NCBI GenBank assembly: GCA_026874595.1
Contig: CM049313.1
Location: 53,555,659 to 53,619,658 of the forward strand
Reading direction: 5' to 3'
Source: Sipunculus nudus
Taxonomy: Eukaryota; Annelida; Sipuncula; Golfingiida; Sipunculidae
DNA length: 64,000 nucleotides
The notes beneath the pieces are model-generated. The model was not told the origin of the DNA, did no database searches, and saw nothing but the letters and a program-made list of their open reading frames with translations. This document shows, in pieces, positions 47,228 to 58,811 of this stretch. Position 1 is the first letter of the stretch; each line of letters opens with the position of its first letter. Both the position numbers and the translations under genes were made by a program.

Positions 47228-50200
47228 CTTAAATACCCGTCATTTTTATCATGACATGTTGTTTGCACGCCTTTCCAGCTAAGTTAGTAATAAGTAATAA
47301 TAACAGCAGAGTGAATCATGCATGCAATGCAATTGCTGACAATAATCATTTCTGCAAGTACATTTTCATTCAATTAAAGTATGTATAATATACATGGACG
47401 TACAAAAATGTCAGCTTTTATGCCTGAAAAAATTCCTCTGGGTTGTAACCACATCATTCAATAATCTAAGTATGGCTATTGCCCAGTGAATGGATATGCA
47501 TCACGTAAGGTTTTATGAGGCGAGTGTCATGCATGACATTCCGAGGCGAAGCCGAGCGAATGCCATGATTGGCACACTCCAAGTGGGACAATACTTATTG
47601 GTACTTTTATTAAACTGGATGAGTCGGATACCTTGATTCAGCCATCGCATTTAGTGTATTGTTTTATCGATGGAGACAATACAGGATTTTTGTACATTTT
47701 TGAGACATCACAGAGACAATTTGTTATGGCTACAGGTCACTTTGACGCACTTACTTGGGACGTATAGCCTATAGGCCACCAGGACGCACGCACTGAGTGT
47801 ATCCAGAGAGGGCGTATTGGTAATACTAGGGTATAGGTATCAGGGCTTATGCAGCGGGCCCTACCGGTCACCATTCATTGTGTATATTGTACATCCTGCC
47901 TGCACCAATTTTATTGCACGTTCCGGTGAGAGGTATGTCTTAATGGGATGCGTCTTACCGAGTGCACACCGTTATGATTCTCGTTCTGTCTCTCTGAAAG
48001 GATGACACGCAAATTCGTGAAGCGTTCAATATTTTTTGGGGGTAGTGAGCGGAGACCTTCTCGTGGTGCCCCTGTAAGTAGGTCCGGTAAATCAAGTTTA
48101 CAGTTTACAGTGTTCCATTGAGGATGAAATTTGCTCCCAGGTGGGAGTACGGGACAGGAGTTTAGCAACTAGTGATTAGTCAAAACCGTTTCGGGGCGGC
48201 CGAACAATCATAGCTGCGTTTAGGAACACCATCATACCGGATCGAAAACTGACTTTATCCGCCCATCCGACCTGTCCTTAACAGGTCGTATTGTTGTTTT
48301 TGGAGTTGTTACTCAACACGTTTTGTTTATTCGTTTATGCCACTGCATAATCTGCAACTCCTGCGAGAACCACCTGTCTGACGATGCCTGTTGAAACAGA
48401 CCATTCCCCGGCCGGATTTGTCTGCGACATATGCCTTCGCTCCTTTACAGCCAAACGTGGTCTCTCAGTTCATCAAAGGAGAATGGGTATCACGCCAGGG
48501 CTGCCGACGATAACCAAGCGAAACCCAAGGCCTGATGGGACGAGGAGGAGAGCTACGCCCTTGCCTTCCATGAGGTCCAGTTACAGGCCCAAGGACTGTC
48601 AGCTACCCAGATCATCAATGCCTTGGCAGCGTCGCACCCGTCTCGCACCCGCGAGGCAATCAAGTGCCACAGACGCCGTTAGGACCATAAAGACCTCTTC
48701 TCCAGCTGAAGGAGTCAAGACCTGCCTCAGATTCCGATCAAAAACCACCCTTGGCCGGATCACCAAAAGAATCGCCCACTGGATGGAGTGCAGCCGACGC
48801 CGACCCCAGCGAGGAGTGTACGTCTCCGGGTAGTACTAGAGAAGCTTCCGTTCTTCCGACACCTGTAGTAGAGATGTCTCCCCAAGGGGCCACCGCAAAT
48901 ACTCCGCCAACGGCCGAAGCCATACCACCGATGCCAGCGATCAGCGCTCCCGGAACATCAAGTACTAGACGAGACCGAGCCGTAAGTCAAGTCGGAGGAC
49001 CTCAGCGAGACACCCAAGCGATGTCGTCTACCAACAACTGTACCCACCTATCACCCGAGTACGACCTGTGGAGGGATACCATGGATCGTGTGGTCAGCAG
49101 CGACATCCGGAGAGGTGTCCTCCCCAAGGCTCTGAGGGACATTTGGTTGACGGACAACGAATCAATCCGGGAAGCCGTGACCAAGGACTTCATCGAATGG
49201 CTGGGATGTCCCATCACTTATACGTCCAAGACTAGAACGCAATCCGGGATACCACCCGACTGCACTGGCCGCGCCAGGAGGAGGCAAGAATACCCTATCG
49301 CTGAAAAAAAGTTTAAGAGGAACCGCACCAAATGCGCCCGTGACATAATCAGCGGGCAACTTGGATCGAGTTGTTCTGTTCCCCTGCAGATACAAGAGCC
49401 CTTCTGGAGGAGCGTGATGGAGGGAGATTCAGGAACAACCAAGTCCATGGATATTGGCCAATCCAGCCACTGGGAGATTGTCGCACCGATAGCCGAGGAT
49501 GAAGTTGCCCTTCAATTGAAGTCTCTCAATAATGGATCCCCTGGTCCTGACGGGATCACTAAAGAAGACCTCAAAATATCAACATCCAGCAATTGGCAGC
49601 CAGATTCAACCTATGGCTTCGATGCGGCATCCCACCAAATCAATTGAAGTTCGGCATTACGGCGCTGATCCCCAAGGTTAAAGACCCAACCGAGCCTGGG
49701 CAATTCCGCCCCATCACGATGGGATCCATGGTCGGCAGATTATTCCACCGAGTTATAGCGCGTCGCGTGGAGACGCACGGGACGTTCAGTATCAACCAAC
49801 GTGCCTTTCTGAGAGGTGACGGGATAGCGGGAAGCATCTACTCCCTGCAGACGATAATAAAACAAGCCAAGAGGGACCTTAAGCCGCTGACCGTCGCCTT
49901 TGTTGATGTTAGGAAGGCATTTGATTCTGTCACCCACGACGCCATCCGGATAGGTGCCCTCCGATGTTGGATTCCGCGCCTGTTCGTGAACTACATCTCC
50001 GATCTATACGAGGGCTCCGAAACCAGACTCCGAGTTGATGGATCCTTCTCCGGCCCCATCAAAGTGACCAGAGGCGTACGACAAGGAGATCCATTATCAC
50101 CCCTGCTATTCAACGCAGTGGTCGATAGCGCCCAGGAAGGTCTGGACCCAGCGCTCGGATTCAACATTGGTGGTGATAAGGTAAACCATCTCGCCTTCGC

Positions 50201-53200
50201 GGATGATTTTGCCCTGACATGCAGCTCTCCCAATGGTGCCAGGCTGCTGTTTACACATCTGGAGACAAGTCTTGCCAATCTCGGCCTTTCGTTGAATGCC
50301 GCGAAATGCGCCACCATCCAGATCGATGTTCACGGCAGGAAAAAGAAGTGGTTCGTCAGTCCGAAGAACATCTTGAAGACCAGCAACGGTGAACAAGTAT
50401 CTGCCCTCAGTGCCAGCGCAACATACAGATACACGGGTACCCAGCTCCGCGGAGGACAAGCCAGCGGCCCCAAGTGTATCGTGGATCTTGAGGTGAAGCT
50501 CCAGGGCACTACAAGAGCGCCACTGAAACTGCAGCAAAGGCTATACCTGCTGCGGTATCACATCATTCCCTCGATCATCCATGAATTGACTCTCGGCCCT
50601 CTACGGAAGTCGACCCTCGAGTACGTGGATAAGCTGATTCGGTCAACTGTCCGATCGTGGCTGAAGCTACCGAAAGACACAACAACCAGTTACCTGTATG
50701 CCGACCCCCAAGACGGTGGGATCGGAATTCAGCACTGCGGGATCCAAATCAGTTTGCTGCGCCTTAGACAACTCGAGAGATTTGCCAGGTCTGCATGCAA
50801 CATCCAGCAGGCCATCTCGACCACATCCGCTTTCCAGGATGAGTTGGCTAGATGGGACGTTCCTCCGAAATACGCTGGTGTACCGATCACGAATAAGAGC
50901 ACTGCTGCAGCGGCTTTCCGAGACGTGTTACACCAATCCGTTGATGGGCGAGGGCTCAGTGAAACAACTCAGTGGGATCAACCAGTCTGTTGGATCAAGT
51001 TCCCCGGTGCCATGTCTGGCCGCAACTTCATCCAAGCGGTCAAGCTACAAGTAAATCTGATGCCTTCTGAGGTCCGATGTGCCAGAGGTCGCCCAGAGCG
51101 GAACACCCAATGTGACTGCTGCCGTCGCCCCGAGTCTCTCGGACATATCCTTCAGGTGTGCCCGAGAACCCACGCAGCCCGCATCAAACGTCATGATAAC
51201 ATCAACCTTTAATTGCCGAAAAAACTACAAAACGAGGGCTGGGACGTCGTTCGAGAAGCAAGCATCCCGACATCGGCTGGCAGCCTGACATCATTGCTCA
51301 TCACGCGGACAAAGGATGTCATATAATCGACACCACTATAGTTGCCGACAACGCCAGCCTCGCCGAATCTTACCAGCAGCAGGCGAGGTACTACCGCACC
51401 TAGGACATCTTCGACTGGTGCAGCCGTCGGTACGATGAAATCAAAACCTCCAGCGTTGAACTGAACTGGCGCGGCATCATTGCCGCTGACTCCGCGAAAG
51501 AGCTGTCCGAACTCGGCCTTGCCGCGGCGTAACCGAAGTGATATCACTTAAAAGCTTGGAGGGAGGCGTCCATGCCTGGGACGCCTTCCGGCGGGGAACT
51601 TTTCGGTCCCAAAACAGGTAGTCGTGCACGCGCTCGTCACACGCTTTCTCGCTGGGTCCTCATTTTTTGCAGCCTTATTGAGAGTAGTTCAACAAGTACA
51701 CAATAAAATGTAGCACATCAATCTTAAGTCTCCTGATAAATCTACTGGTCTATCACGAGAATAAATCATTGACGAAGGATTGATAAAATGGGGACGGTCA
51801 CCTAAGATTTCAATCAGTGCTGACACCATTTTAGTTTGTAGACATTCAAATATTAAAGTACACTTTAATGCCATTATTTAAGAATTCTATTAGCGTTTAA
51901 AATGTAGAAAATAATACTTGGGGGGAACCAAGGAAGAAGATGGGGGGGGGGGGGGGGGGGGGTAGTAAATGTTTCGACATCTGAGGGAAAAAATTTCACA
52001 GAAAAAAATGTATTATGGAAGTCCCCTTTGAGTTGTTACAAAAAATCGAGGAATAATTAGCGTAATGAAAATTAAAGATAAATTGACCCACTCTGATATC
52101 TGGTTATAAACATATCTGTTGAACCTTTTCAAAAATAAAGATAAATTGACCCACTCCAATATCTGATTATAAACATAATCTATTGAACCTTTTTATAAAA
52201 ATAAGCCGAAAAGCCCGATCGCCAGGCCGTTCTTTTTTGTTTATATCCACGAGCTATAGCATTTTGGGCGCCATTTAATCGAAAGACCTGCAACAGGGAC
52301 ATCTGGTGGCTATTACTGGAGTTTTGTAAATGACAAACGGTTGTGTTTGTGACAAACTATAGATGCTGTTACGGAACCTAAAATCAACAATAGTCGTGAC
52401 GAGCATAAATTTTGTTATGGAGATTTTAAAAAAATCAGATTCTGTAACACTAGGCAACGTGAAATGTTTAGGGGAATGAATAAAGAAGTCAGTGTTTTTT
52501 TGTTAACAAATAACCTGGATACCCCCACTGTCACAGCGACAAAAGTCTTTTAAAGCATATAATCAAGATGAACATTTCACACAAATCTTCTCAGAGATTA
52601 ACAATCCGGTTCAATCTCAAAATCAATTTGTAGTAATCAAAAGTGAAATTCTGATAGTGATCCCAAAGGCAAACTGAAGACTATATAAGATCCGTCACAA
52701 ATTCGAAGAAAAGCTATAACTGCCGCAATTATCGGAAAAGGTCCATAAACTGACTTACACTCTTCTGTGTCCGCTGGAATATCTCTCTCCTCTCTCCCGG
52801 CTCTAAAACACAGCCCCTTATCTATAACTTTTCAAATCCAGCCAAGAACTTTCTATTTCTCGAACAATCAAAGAACCCAATAGTACACACGTTGCAGGAA
52901 ACATCTAGAACAACGAATGCTGTGTTTCTATATATCAGGGTTTACACGATGGCCGGTCCGGCTCGGCCAGGCGAGAAAGCCCCAGACTAGCATGACCGCT
53001 GTGTTTACACGTCAGACCCCACGCGCGGGCCAGGCTATTCCGTCACAGCAACGGCCAATGCTAGCGCCGCACATACACATGTAAAGCCGCACGAACACAA
53101 CAAAAGAGACATCTGTAACAATGCTCTCACCTCAAACAACAACAGTAAGGGGCTCTTCCAATGTGCAATCAACCACTTGTGTAACCACTTGTAACTTGCG

Positions 53201-55503
53201 TTCCAATAGCTTGTAGATATAAATCATAAGTCACAGGTGCCTTATAACAACAGTTTTTAGCTGATGTTAATTTAAGTTCCATAACATGTATGTCGAGGAA
53301 GTCGGTAATGCATAAATTCTATAAATAAGGGATACAAGTGAATAGTGGTTTAATAAAAAAAAACAGGGTTTGCAAAATCATGTTGAACACGTTATCCCCT
53401 ATGAGGTTTTTATCACGAGATAAACCATTTTTTCATGACGAATACTTTTTTGTCTCGAGATATTTATTTCCTGTGACGTTTTATCTCGAGATAATTATAG
53501 ACTTATAGATAGAATTATAGATGAATTATAGACTACGTGTAATACACGGGATAAAACAAAGCCTTGCTCATAAGATATGCCAAATATTTTGATTTTTTAA
53601 ACATTAACATGGACTTTCATTTTACGAAGCTTAGGCACTGATATAGACTAAATTGGGCTTAACCACGCCAGGTGAGATCCATTAATGTTTACGGTGTCGC
53701 TGTTTTTTTTTCCAAGATCAACACGTAACTCGACAAGATTTCCCTCAAATATATATGTTTTGGTTTGATCATGGCTTTTATTTGACTACTTATGTGTAAT
53801 CTTAAATGAAGAAAATCTTTGTCAGTGAATGTTATGTATAATAAAATATTTTGTATATAAAATCTAGCATATTTTGTTCAATAGTCTATACACTATATAC
53901 AATTGTACACATGTTAATTATAAAAGGGACAAAGAATTACATTTTTTTTTTTCACGTTTTCTTTTTTCCTGTACAGTATATGTATACTTTCGTTCACCTC
54001 TAAATGACCTAGATGTTTCTCTCTGCCTTCGAATTTTACGTCAGCATTTTATATCCCTGTTCCATTAATCTTTATATCATTTGAATGTATCTTGCCATCT
54101 CTTCTTAAAAAATAGAAAAAAATGTTAATTCAAGAGTTTGGTTTTCATGACATAGAAATAATTGATTCTAGAAAAGTGACCACAACAAATGCAAATTAAT
54201 ATACTTATCTTGTCGTTTATTTGAATCTGGATTGCGTATTTCTATTTTATTTCATATTTGGTCGTATTGACATTATGTGAGTTAGCCACTCTTTAAATTA
54301 TAAAAATAGTGATCAATTTCAGACTGAATATACATCTTAAAGCACTTACATTCCACATTAAGGGTACTCAATCTGCATGCACGATTAACATTGTAAAGGG
54401 TGGTGATAAGCCATGTTTTGTATAAAAATTAAAATTATATTAATATATTTAGATAAGCAATTATTTAAGAAACCTGTAAAACCAGTTATTCAAATGTCAC
54501 TGGAAATTTCAAAAGGAATTTCTTGTTAGTTCTCCAAGTGTTACGCTTTCTAACATTAAATCTACAGGGTATATAGGGATTAATATACACCTGAACAAAA
54601 TTTTGTTTCACACACAACTCTCCTGCATGATTATATGAACTAGCTTCTTAAGGAAATCTGCTTGATACAGGGAGAGAGTTCTTTGACCGGTGGTGAGATT
54701 AAATCATCCAAACCATAATCTGGTAGTTACTAATATAGACACCGCGAACGTGTCCGATAACAATAAAACCTGCTTCAGGTCAGTGATAATCCTAATCATT
54801 TTATCCGCCTCTCCTAGCAATCGTCTTTCATATTAAGACGTCCTCTGTCACTGGATCAGGCCCTGGTAAGGTAAAGCCTGTACTCACATAGGTGGTCACG
54901 AGCGTAGAAGTTAGTTAATATATATGTATATACTATCAATGCAATACAAGTAATAGTTCAATATATCACGGTCAAAGTGTTTTTCCATGCAGGGGAACAA
55001 AAATAATGTACCATTAATATAGTTCATGATGTTGTACGAACTGTATATACATTGTACTCATATTTGATCATTTTAGTTTTTACCTGAGGAGTGAGCACAG
55101 TTAAAGCTGTCCTTACGAAACACTACTGTCGTACAAAATAATGAAGTGTAACTATATATGGTACATTATGTAAATATATATATATATATATTGATAGGGT
55201 AACGCGAATTTTGTGATTTTCCGTATCTCCTCTGATACCACTGTTGGGATTGCCGTGTTTTTCGACAAACATATGCTCCGGGTTTGTCCGAAGGGATTCC
55301 ACCGACTTATATTTCCAATATATTTGAATTACCTGCATAATTTAATAATTTAAATATTTTCCTCTGCCCCCCTGCTTTAGGCGTCCGGGAATGGTAACAC
55401 AACGGCCATAGAGTGTGTGATGGCGGGACCCACCTTTCCCTGGGGGCTCTATGCGGGGTTTTCGTGGAAGTCCTGGTCACTGGCCGTAAATTCTCCTCGG
55501 TGA
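44486..55503 (+). CDS. gene X: last two exons of an unidentified gene, joined across a ~10.7-kb intron
   Basis: Two exons fit in phase: 44486-44633 (acceptor GTTCCCAG, donor CAG|GTAAGT, one base plus 49 codons) and 55381-55503 (acceptor after a long pyrimidine tract CCTCTGCCCCCCTGCTTTAG, 40 codons, TGA). The joined peptide includes PFRLKIHMLLLAQNVNGNPW, ATPVCPQ, then ASGNGNTTAIECVMAGPTFP and WGLYAGFSWKSW. Codon use is more GC-rich than the flanks and splice sites are near-ideal. The first exon starts in phase 2, so upstream exons must exist but were not found. Between the exons lie a fold-back element and a broken R2-type retrotransposon. No family is recognised; Trp, Gly and two Cys suggest an extracellular domain, but that is weak. 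Whether the two exons belong together is inferred from phase only. Confidence 0.45.
44710..44769. repeat. (TA)n microsatellite
   Basis: Thirty TA dinucleotides, followed by an impure TA array at about 44835-44908. Confidence 0.95.
44911..45710. mobile_element. fold-back element with ~84-bp terminal inverted repeats (gene X intron)
   Basis: Arms 44911-44994 and 45626-45710 are reverse complements with three mismatches and one A-run length difference. The 0.63-kb interior shows no coding frame of note. A TA array adjoins the left arm. The long arms suit a fold-back or MITE-like DNA transposon; target duplication not resolved. Confidence 0.75.
47171..47226. repeat. (TA)n microsatellite
   Basis: Uninterrupted TA array of 56 bases, about 1.2 kb upstream of the R2-type coding region. 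Confidence 0.95.
48384..48530 (+). pseudogene. R2-type N-terminal zinc-finger region
   Basis: ATG at 48384. CDICLRSFTAKRGLSVH has Cys14, Cys17 and His30 of a C2H2 finger in the R2 style (KRGLxVH). The expected second His about four residues later is not present (HQRRMG), so the finger is incomplete. Confidence 0.7.
48691..49647 (+). pseudogene. R2-type linker and RT finger region in a second frame
   Basis: Open frame with a Pro/Ser/Thr-rich segment, then YDLWRDTMDRVVSS, and near its end LNNGSPGPDGI, the RT-proximal motif typical of R2. A frameshift around 49570-49600 moves the rest of the RT to the next frame. Confidence 0.7.
49593..51212 (+). pseudogene. R2-type reverse transcriptase and CCHC knuckle
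   Basis: Longest coding block in the window, about 539 codons open. RT motifs in order (numbered from 49593): GQFRPITMGSM at about 36-46, QRAFLRGDGIAGS at 69-81, VDVRKAFDSV with catalytic Asp105, TRGVRQGDPLSPLLF at 159-173, FADD at 202-205 (catalytic Asp pair). The C-terminal CCHC knuckle is C507-x2-C510-x7-H518-x4-C523 in CDCCRRPESLGHILQVC, followed by the R2 signature KRHDNI, then a TAA. The RT core looks undamaged, so this copy is young compared with the 4.4-kb LINE. Confidence 0.9.
51285..51532 (+). pseudogene. R2-type restriction-like endonuclease remains
   Basis: In a shifted frame: PDIIAHHADKGCHIIDTTIV resembles the PD-x(n)-D core of the R2 endonuclease, then SYQQQARYY, a TAG near 51402, and ELNWRGIIAADSAKELSELG before the TAA at 51530. 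Cut off from the RT by a stop and a frameshift. Confidence 0.75.
51940..51963 (+). repeat. G homopolymer at the junction after the R2-type element
   Basis: About 20 G preceding TAGTAAATG, just before the start of segmental copy 2. Confidence 0.9.
52075..52200 (+). repeat. two-unit 63-bp tandem duplication
   Basis: AAATTGACCCACTC with ATATCTG and TTATAAACATA repeats at 63-base spacing. Present once in segmental copy 1, so it arose afterwards in copy 2. Confidence 0.75.
52363..52923 (+). repeat. TTACGGAACC repeat family, copy 2, flanked by a 7-bp direct repeat
   Basis: Shares ordered blocks with copies at 26.6 and 57.1 kb. The 7-mer ATGCTGT occurs at 52363-52369 and again at 52917-52923, at the element limits, and may be its target-site duplication. 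No coding frame; could be a non-autonomous transposon or LTR fragment. Confidence 0.65.
55381..55503 (+). CDS. gene X terminal exon
   Basis: Strong polypyrimidine tract and TTTAG acceptor; 40 codons and TGA. A second frame across the same DNA stays open to 55598, so frame choice depends on joining to the 44.5-kb exon. Lies in a part of segmental copy 2 with no counterpart in copy 1. Confidence 0.45.
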   Translation, partial: ASGNGNTTAIECVMAGPTFPWGLYAGFSWKSWSLAVNSPR

Positions 55504-55693
55504 TCCCTTCTCAAAAGACAACCTCCGCGCGGGGACAGGTTCTATGGTGCACAAGGAGATCTCGCATGAGGAGAATGCTCAAAAGGGAGGATCTGTGAAA
55601 GAATCAACATAACCTAAATGGTATTGCAGGGGCGGAGAAAGTAAAGAGGGAGGGGAAAGGGCCACAATCAGCTTTGGATCCAGAAAATCGGGA

Positions 55694-55723
55694 GGTGGGG
55701 GGGGGGGGGGGGGGCGGGGGGTT
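55694..55723 (+). repeat. G-rich homopolymer
   Basis: GGTGGGGGGG-type run of about 25 G with a single C, non-coding. Confidence 0.9.
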
Positions 55724-56495
55724 GTTGCGCTTATATTTCGTTTGCGTTTGATGGTAGTTATGTAAAACTTAAGTTGTATACATATATATATATTTATATA
55801 CTACACTATGAATTTCAATGTATGAAAATTTATATATTTAAATTTCAATTATGAACCATGTTAATTGCATGAACACGAGGGAGGGTATAAGAGGGGGTAA
55901 CCCCCTCCCACATGGGGAAATATTTGAATACACCAAGGGGGACATTAGAGGGAATTTTCATCAACAAATTTATTAGGATTTTCTGTTCCCTTAGAATCCG
56001 CATAATGTAGTCAAACTATAGATGGGATGAATAATTCATATTTATATTTCTTCAAAATTCTAATATAAAGTTTCAGTTGTTTTCAACCTGCAATGTTTAT
56101 GGAATGTTAAAGTCTAATGCTAAACTTTCCATTATACTGTGATCTGTAAGCATACCTGACTTAACAGAGCACACATCGTGAGTTCGAGTAACGGCATTAG
56201 AAGGGAAGGCTTGAGATTGTATAGGGTCGACCCTGACCAGGGCCTGGCGCTCTGTTCTGCGGTTGTTTATAAATATCCTCGACTAATGAATTTGAAAGTA
56301 ATAAACTGTGGATAAGTTAAAGAAAAACTTATTGCTAATTAATAAAAAAGGAAACCTGTAAATGAAAATGAATCATGAAGTTGGGAAAATAAAAAGGTAA
56401 AATGAGAGATATTGAAGAACAGTGGGGAGGTGCCTGCCGCGGGAGTCAACTCACGATCCGCCACTGGTAATATATAGCAAAGCAATAAGATGCAC

Positions 56496-56538
<43 letters not shown>

Positions 56539-57035
56539 AGTGTGTGTGTGTACGTCTAAACACCTCACAATTATACAACACAAGATGCTCACTTAATTCC
56601 AATTCGGATCAAACATAATGAAATGTACAAATAAGTACCAAATCAACGGATACCAGTGATTGTATTTTAGAAAATATAATTATGACTAGACAAAGTGAAA
56701 TTCCGAGAGGACGGCGTGTACTCGCTGCATCCGGGGTTATGAGTCGGATGGGGGGGGGGGGGGGGGGGCGCAAGCTTAAAATACGACACAATGCTGAGAA
56801 AACAGAAGTTCTTCTAATTATATATAATTATATATACTATTATATATACCAGAGCCCGAGCGCTGGTTTAGGCGACAGAACAAATATAAATAAAAATGTG
56901 TCCGCACTTATTACGACGGTAACAGTGACGCCACGGTATGTCATTGTTTCATTTCAACTCCACCTCTGCCGAATGGACCCCCCACTGACACTTTTTTAAT
57001 TGCCGTTATGCTGAGAAAAAATATAACCCTGTTTA

Positions 57036-57042
<7 letters not shown>

Positions 57043-57098
<56 letters not shown>
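57043..57098. repeat. (TA)n microsatellite
   Basis: Uninterrupted AT array directly abutting the start of the TTACGGAACC repeat copy 3. Confidence 0.95.
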
Positions 57099-57102
<4 letters not shown>

Positions 57103-57995
57103 ACGGAACCTAAAAACAACAGATAATGTATTTTGCACAAATTTTGCATCGGAGATAAAGATAAAACCAGATTCCGTAACACTAGGCAGCGTGAAATGTC
57201 AAGGAGAATGAATAAAGAAGTCAGTGTTTCTTTTGTTAACAAATAATTACAATTTATTCTTAGAACTATCCTAACATTACAATACTCTAAATCAATACAT
57301 TTATATTGTATAACAATAAAAATATACAGTACCAGGGTGTCGGGATCCTAGGCTTTGATTGTGGATACCACCACAGGTAAACAAGAGTCCTTTAAAACTA
57401 ATAATCCACGTAATTAGCAATAATCCAAAGGCAAACTGATGAGAGTCCGGATTATATTATGTATTAAGTCCGATAAATATCTGACACCACTGCAATTACC
57501 GGTTGGGTCCCAAAACTAACGAGAAGGTTACACTCTTAAGCTGCGTGTCCACTTATGCGGTACGGATACGGATATGGATGCGGATGCGGACGCGTTTTAA
57601 ATCGCGCATATGGAATATAGAAAAAGTGTGTCCACTTATACGGTGCGGATTGCGTGCGGCGTGCGGAAACGGATACGTTTTTTGAAAACCGGACCATGTA
57701 GCCGCGCGTACGGAAACGCATGCGGAAACGCATGCGGAAAGTGCCATATTGTAGGGATGAAAGAGGGTGAACGAACTAAAAACGCACTTTAAACGTATCT
57801 AATGGACATACACGCACAAAATATCCGCGTACGTATCCGCATCAGTACAAGTGGACACGCAGCTTTAGTGTTCGCTGGTATTTCCCTTTCTGCCGGCTCT
57901 AAACACAGCCCCTAATTTAAAGCTTCTCAACGAAAATTCTTTAAATGAAAAATTCCAAAGAACAATACACACGCACATGAAACATCTTGAACAAA
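57099..57995 (+). repeat. TTACGGAACC repeat family, copy 3, split by a MITE
   Basis: Family sequence runs 57099-57538 and resumes at 57865 (GTGTTCGCTGG, CGGCTCTAAACACAGCC). The first 84 bases are bounded by TTACGGAA and TTCCGTAA in inverted orientation. Confidence 0.75.
57539..57864. mobile_element. 326-bp MITE with TTA target duplication
   Basis: Perfect 16-bp terminal inverted repeats AGCTGCGTGTCCACTT / AAGTGGACACGCAGCT, flanked on both sides by TTA (57536-57538, 57865-57867). Removing it restores CACTCTTAGTGTTCGCTGG, matching the uninterrupted family copies. A 3-bp TWA duplication is characteristic of PIF/Harbinger transposons. The interior is GC-rich with CGGATACG/GCATGCGG repeats and a second GTGTCCACTTATACGG box; no transposase. 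Confidence 0.9.
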
Positions 57996-58067
57996 GAACG
58001 GTGTTAAACAAGCTTCAATGCCGAGGCAGTATGCCTCTATATGCACCCCGTAATAATAATAATAATA

Positions 58068-58074
<7 letters not shown>

Positions 58075-58120
<46 letters not shown>
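58075..58120. repeat. (TA)n microsatellite upstream of gene B
   Basis: TA array corresponding in position to the longer arrays at 33.6-34.0 kb in segmental copy 1. Confidence 0.95.
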
Positions 58121-58124
<4 letters not shown>

Positions 58125-58574
58125 GTAAAGTCACAAGCCATGTATTTAATTTATTATCGATAATTAATTCCAAAAAAATCTTAAATTCGAAGAGATTAAA
58201 TATATTATATTTTATCCAGCAAAAACGGTGCCGAATACATTCGACTGCCGTCTTTGGTTCATGTTTTTAGAATGGAAGAACAAATTGAAAAAAAATTTTT
58301 TACTATCATTCTGTTATTCGTTATAATCCGCACATTAATATTAATAATTTGTGTTGCCAGAATTATCCTGGTTTGTATTTGGGATATTCTGCGCAGGATG
58401 TCTGTACGAATTAAAAGTATATTAAATGTAAGTCTGAGATCTTCAAGAAATTGAAACTACTGGTGTCATCATATAGTATGATAATCAAATAAAGTCACAT
58501 ATTTCTGACCATAACTTTGACTATTCAGACTACAAAAATGATTTAGTCTATCTGCATGATAGGTTGTCCTTCCT

Positions 58575-58685
58575 GACTTTAGAAATTTAAGTATGTACCC
58601 CCTGTGAGCGGCTCTATAATACCCGTTATAAATTACTTCTATTTCGCCTTTTATGCGGAGCTATTAATCAAGATATAGCTAAGCC
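58575..58685 (+). promoter_or_regulatory. conserved proximal promoter block of gene B
   Basis: AAGTATGTACCCCCTGTGAG, CTATAATACCCG and GGAGCTATTAATCAAGAT match the block before gene A at equal spacing to the ATG, then GTCAATAAAAGTGATTAAAA. Conservation against a diverged background suggests function. Confidence 0.5.
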
Positions 58686-58777
58686 TGCAGATTATACTCA
58701 GATAAGTATGTGTCAATAAAAGTGATTAAAAAAGACAGGCTACACCAAGACGGAGCATTCAACCACAAACTCCAGCC

Positions 58778-58811
58778 ATGACTCGCACGGTCTGCATGCT
58801 TCTTCTGACAG
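58778..58811 (+). CDS. gene B exon 1
   Basis: ATG after TCCAGCC; 11 codons plus one base; donor CAG|GTAGGT intact, unlike gene A. Confidence 0.7.

Larger units (their letters stand above)
48384..51660 (+). mobile_element. R2-clade non-LTR retrotransposon, broken copy
   Basis: Order of domains is that of R2: N-terminal zinc finger, central reverse transcriptase, CCHC knuckle, C-terminal restriction-like endonuclease. It is much richer in G+C than its AT-rich surroundings. R2 elements normally insert in 28S rDNA by target-primed reverse transcription; no rDNA flanks are seen here. The coding frame is split at least four times: finger in one frame, N-terminal/fingers region in another, a return to the first for RT, a TAA at 51210, a frame change near 51285 and a TAG near 51402. 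The 5' limit is unclear (sequence from about 48040 may be its 5' UTR). The 3' end is near 51660 with no poly(A). Confidence 0.85.

Noticed and set aside
49991-50537. Minus-strand frames of 108 and 143 codons over the R2-type RT
   Set aside because: The plus strand carries RT motifs in order; these are antisense shadows of GC-rich coding DNA.
55413-55598. Alternative 61-codon frame over the gene X terminal exon
   Set aside because: It does not join in phase to the 44.5-kb exon and starts inside the acceptor-bounded exon. Kept only as a caution about frame.
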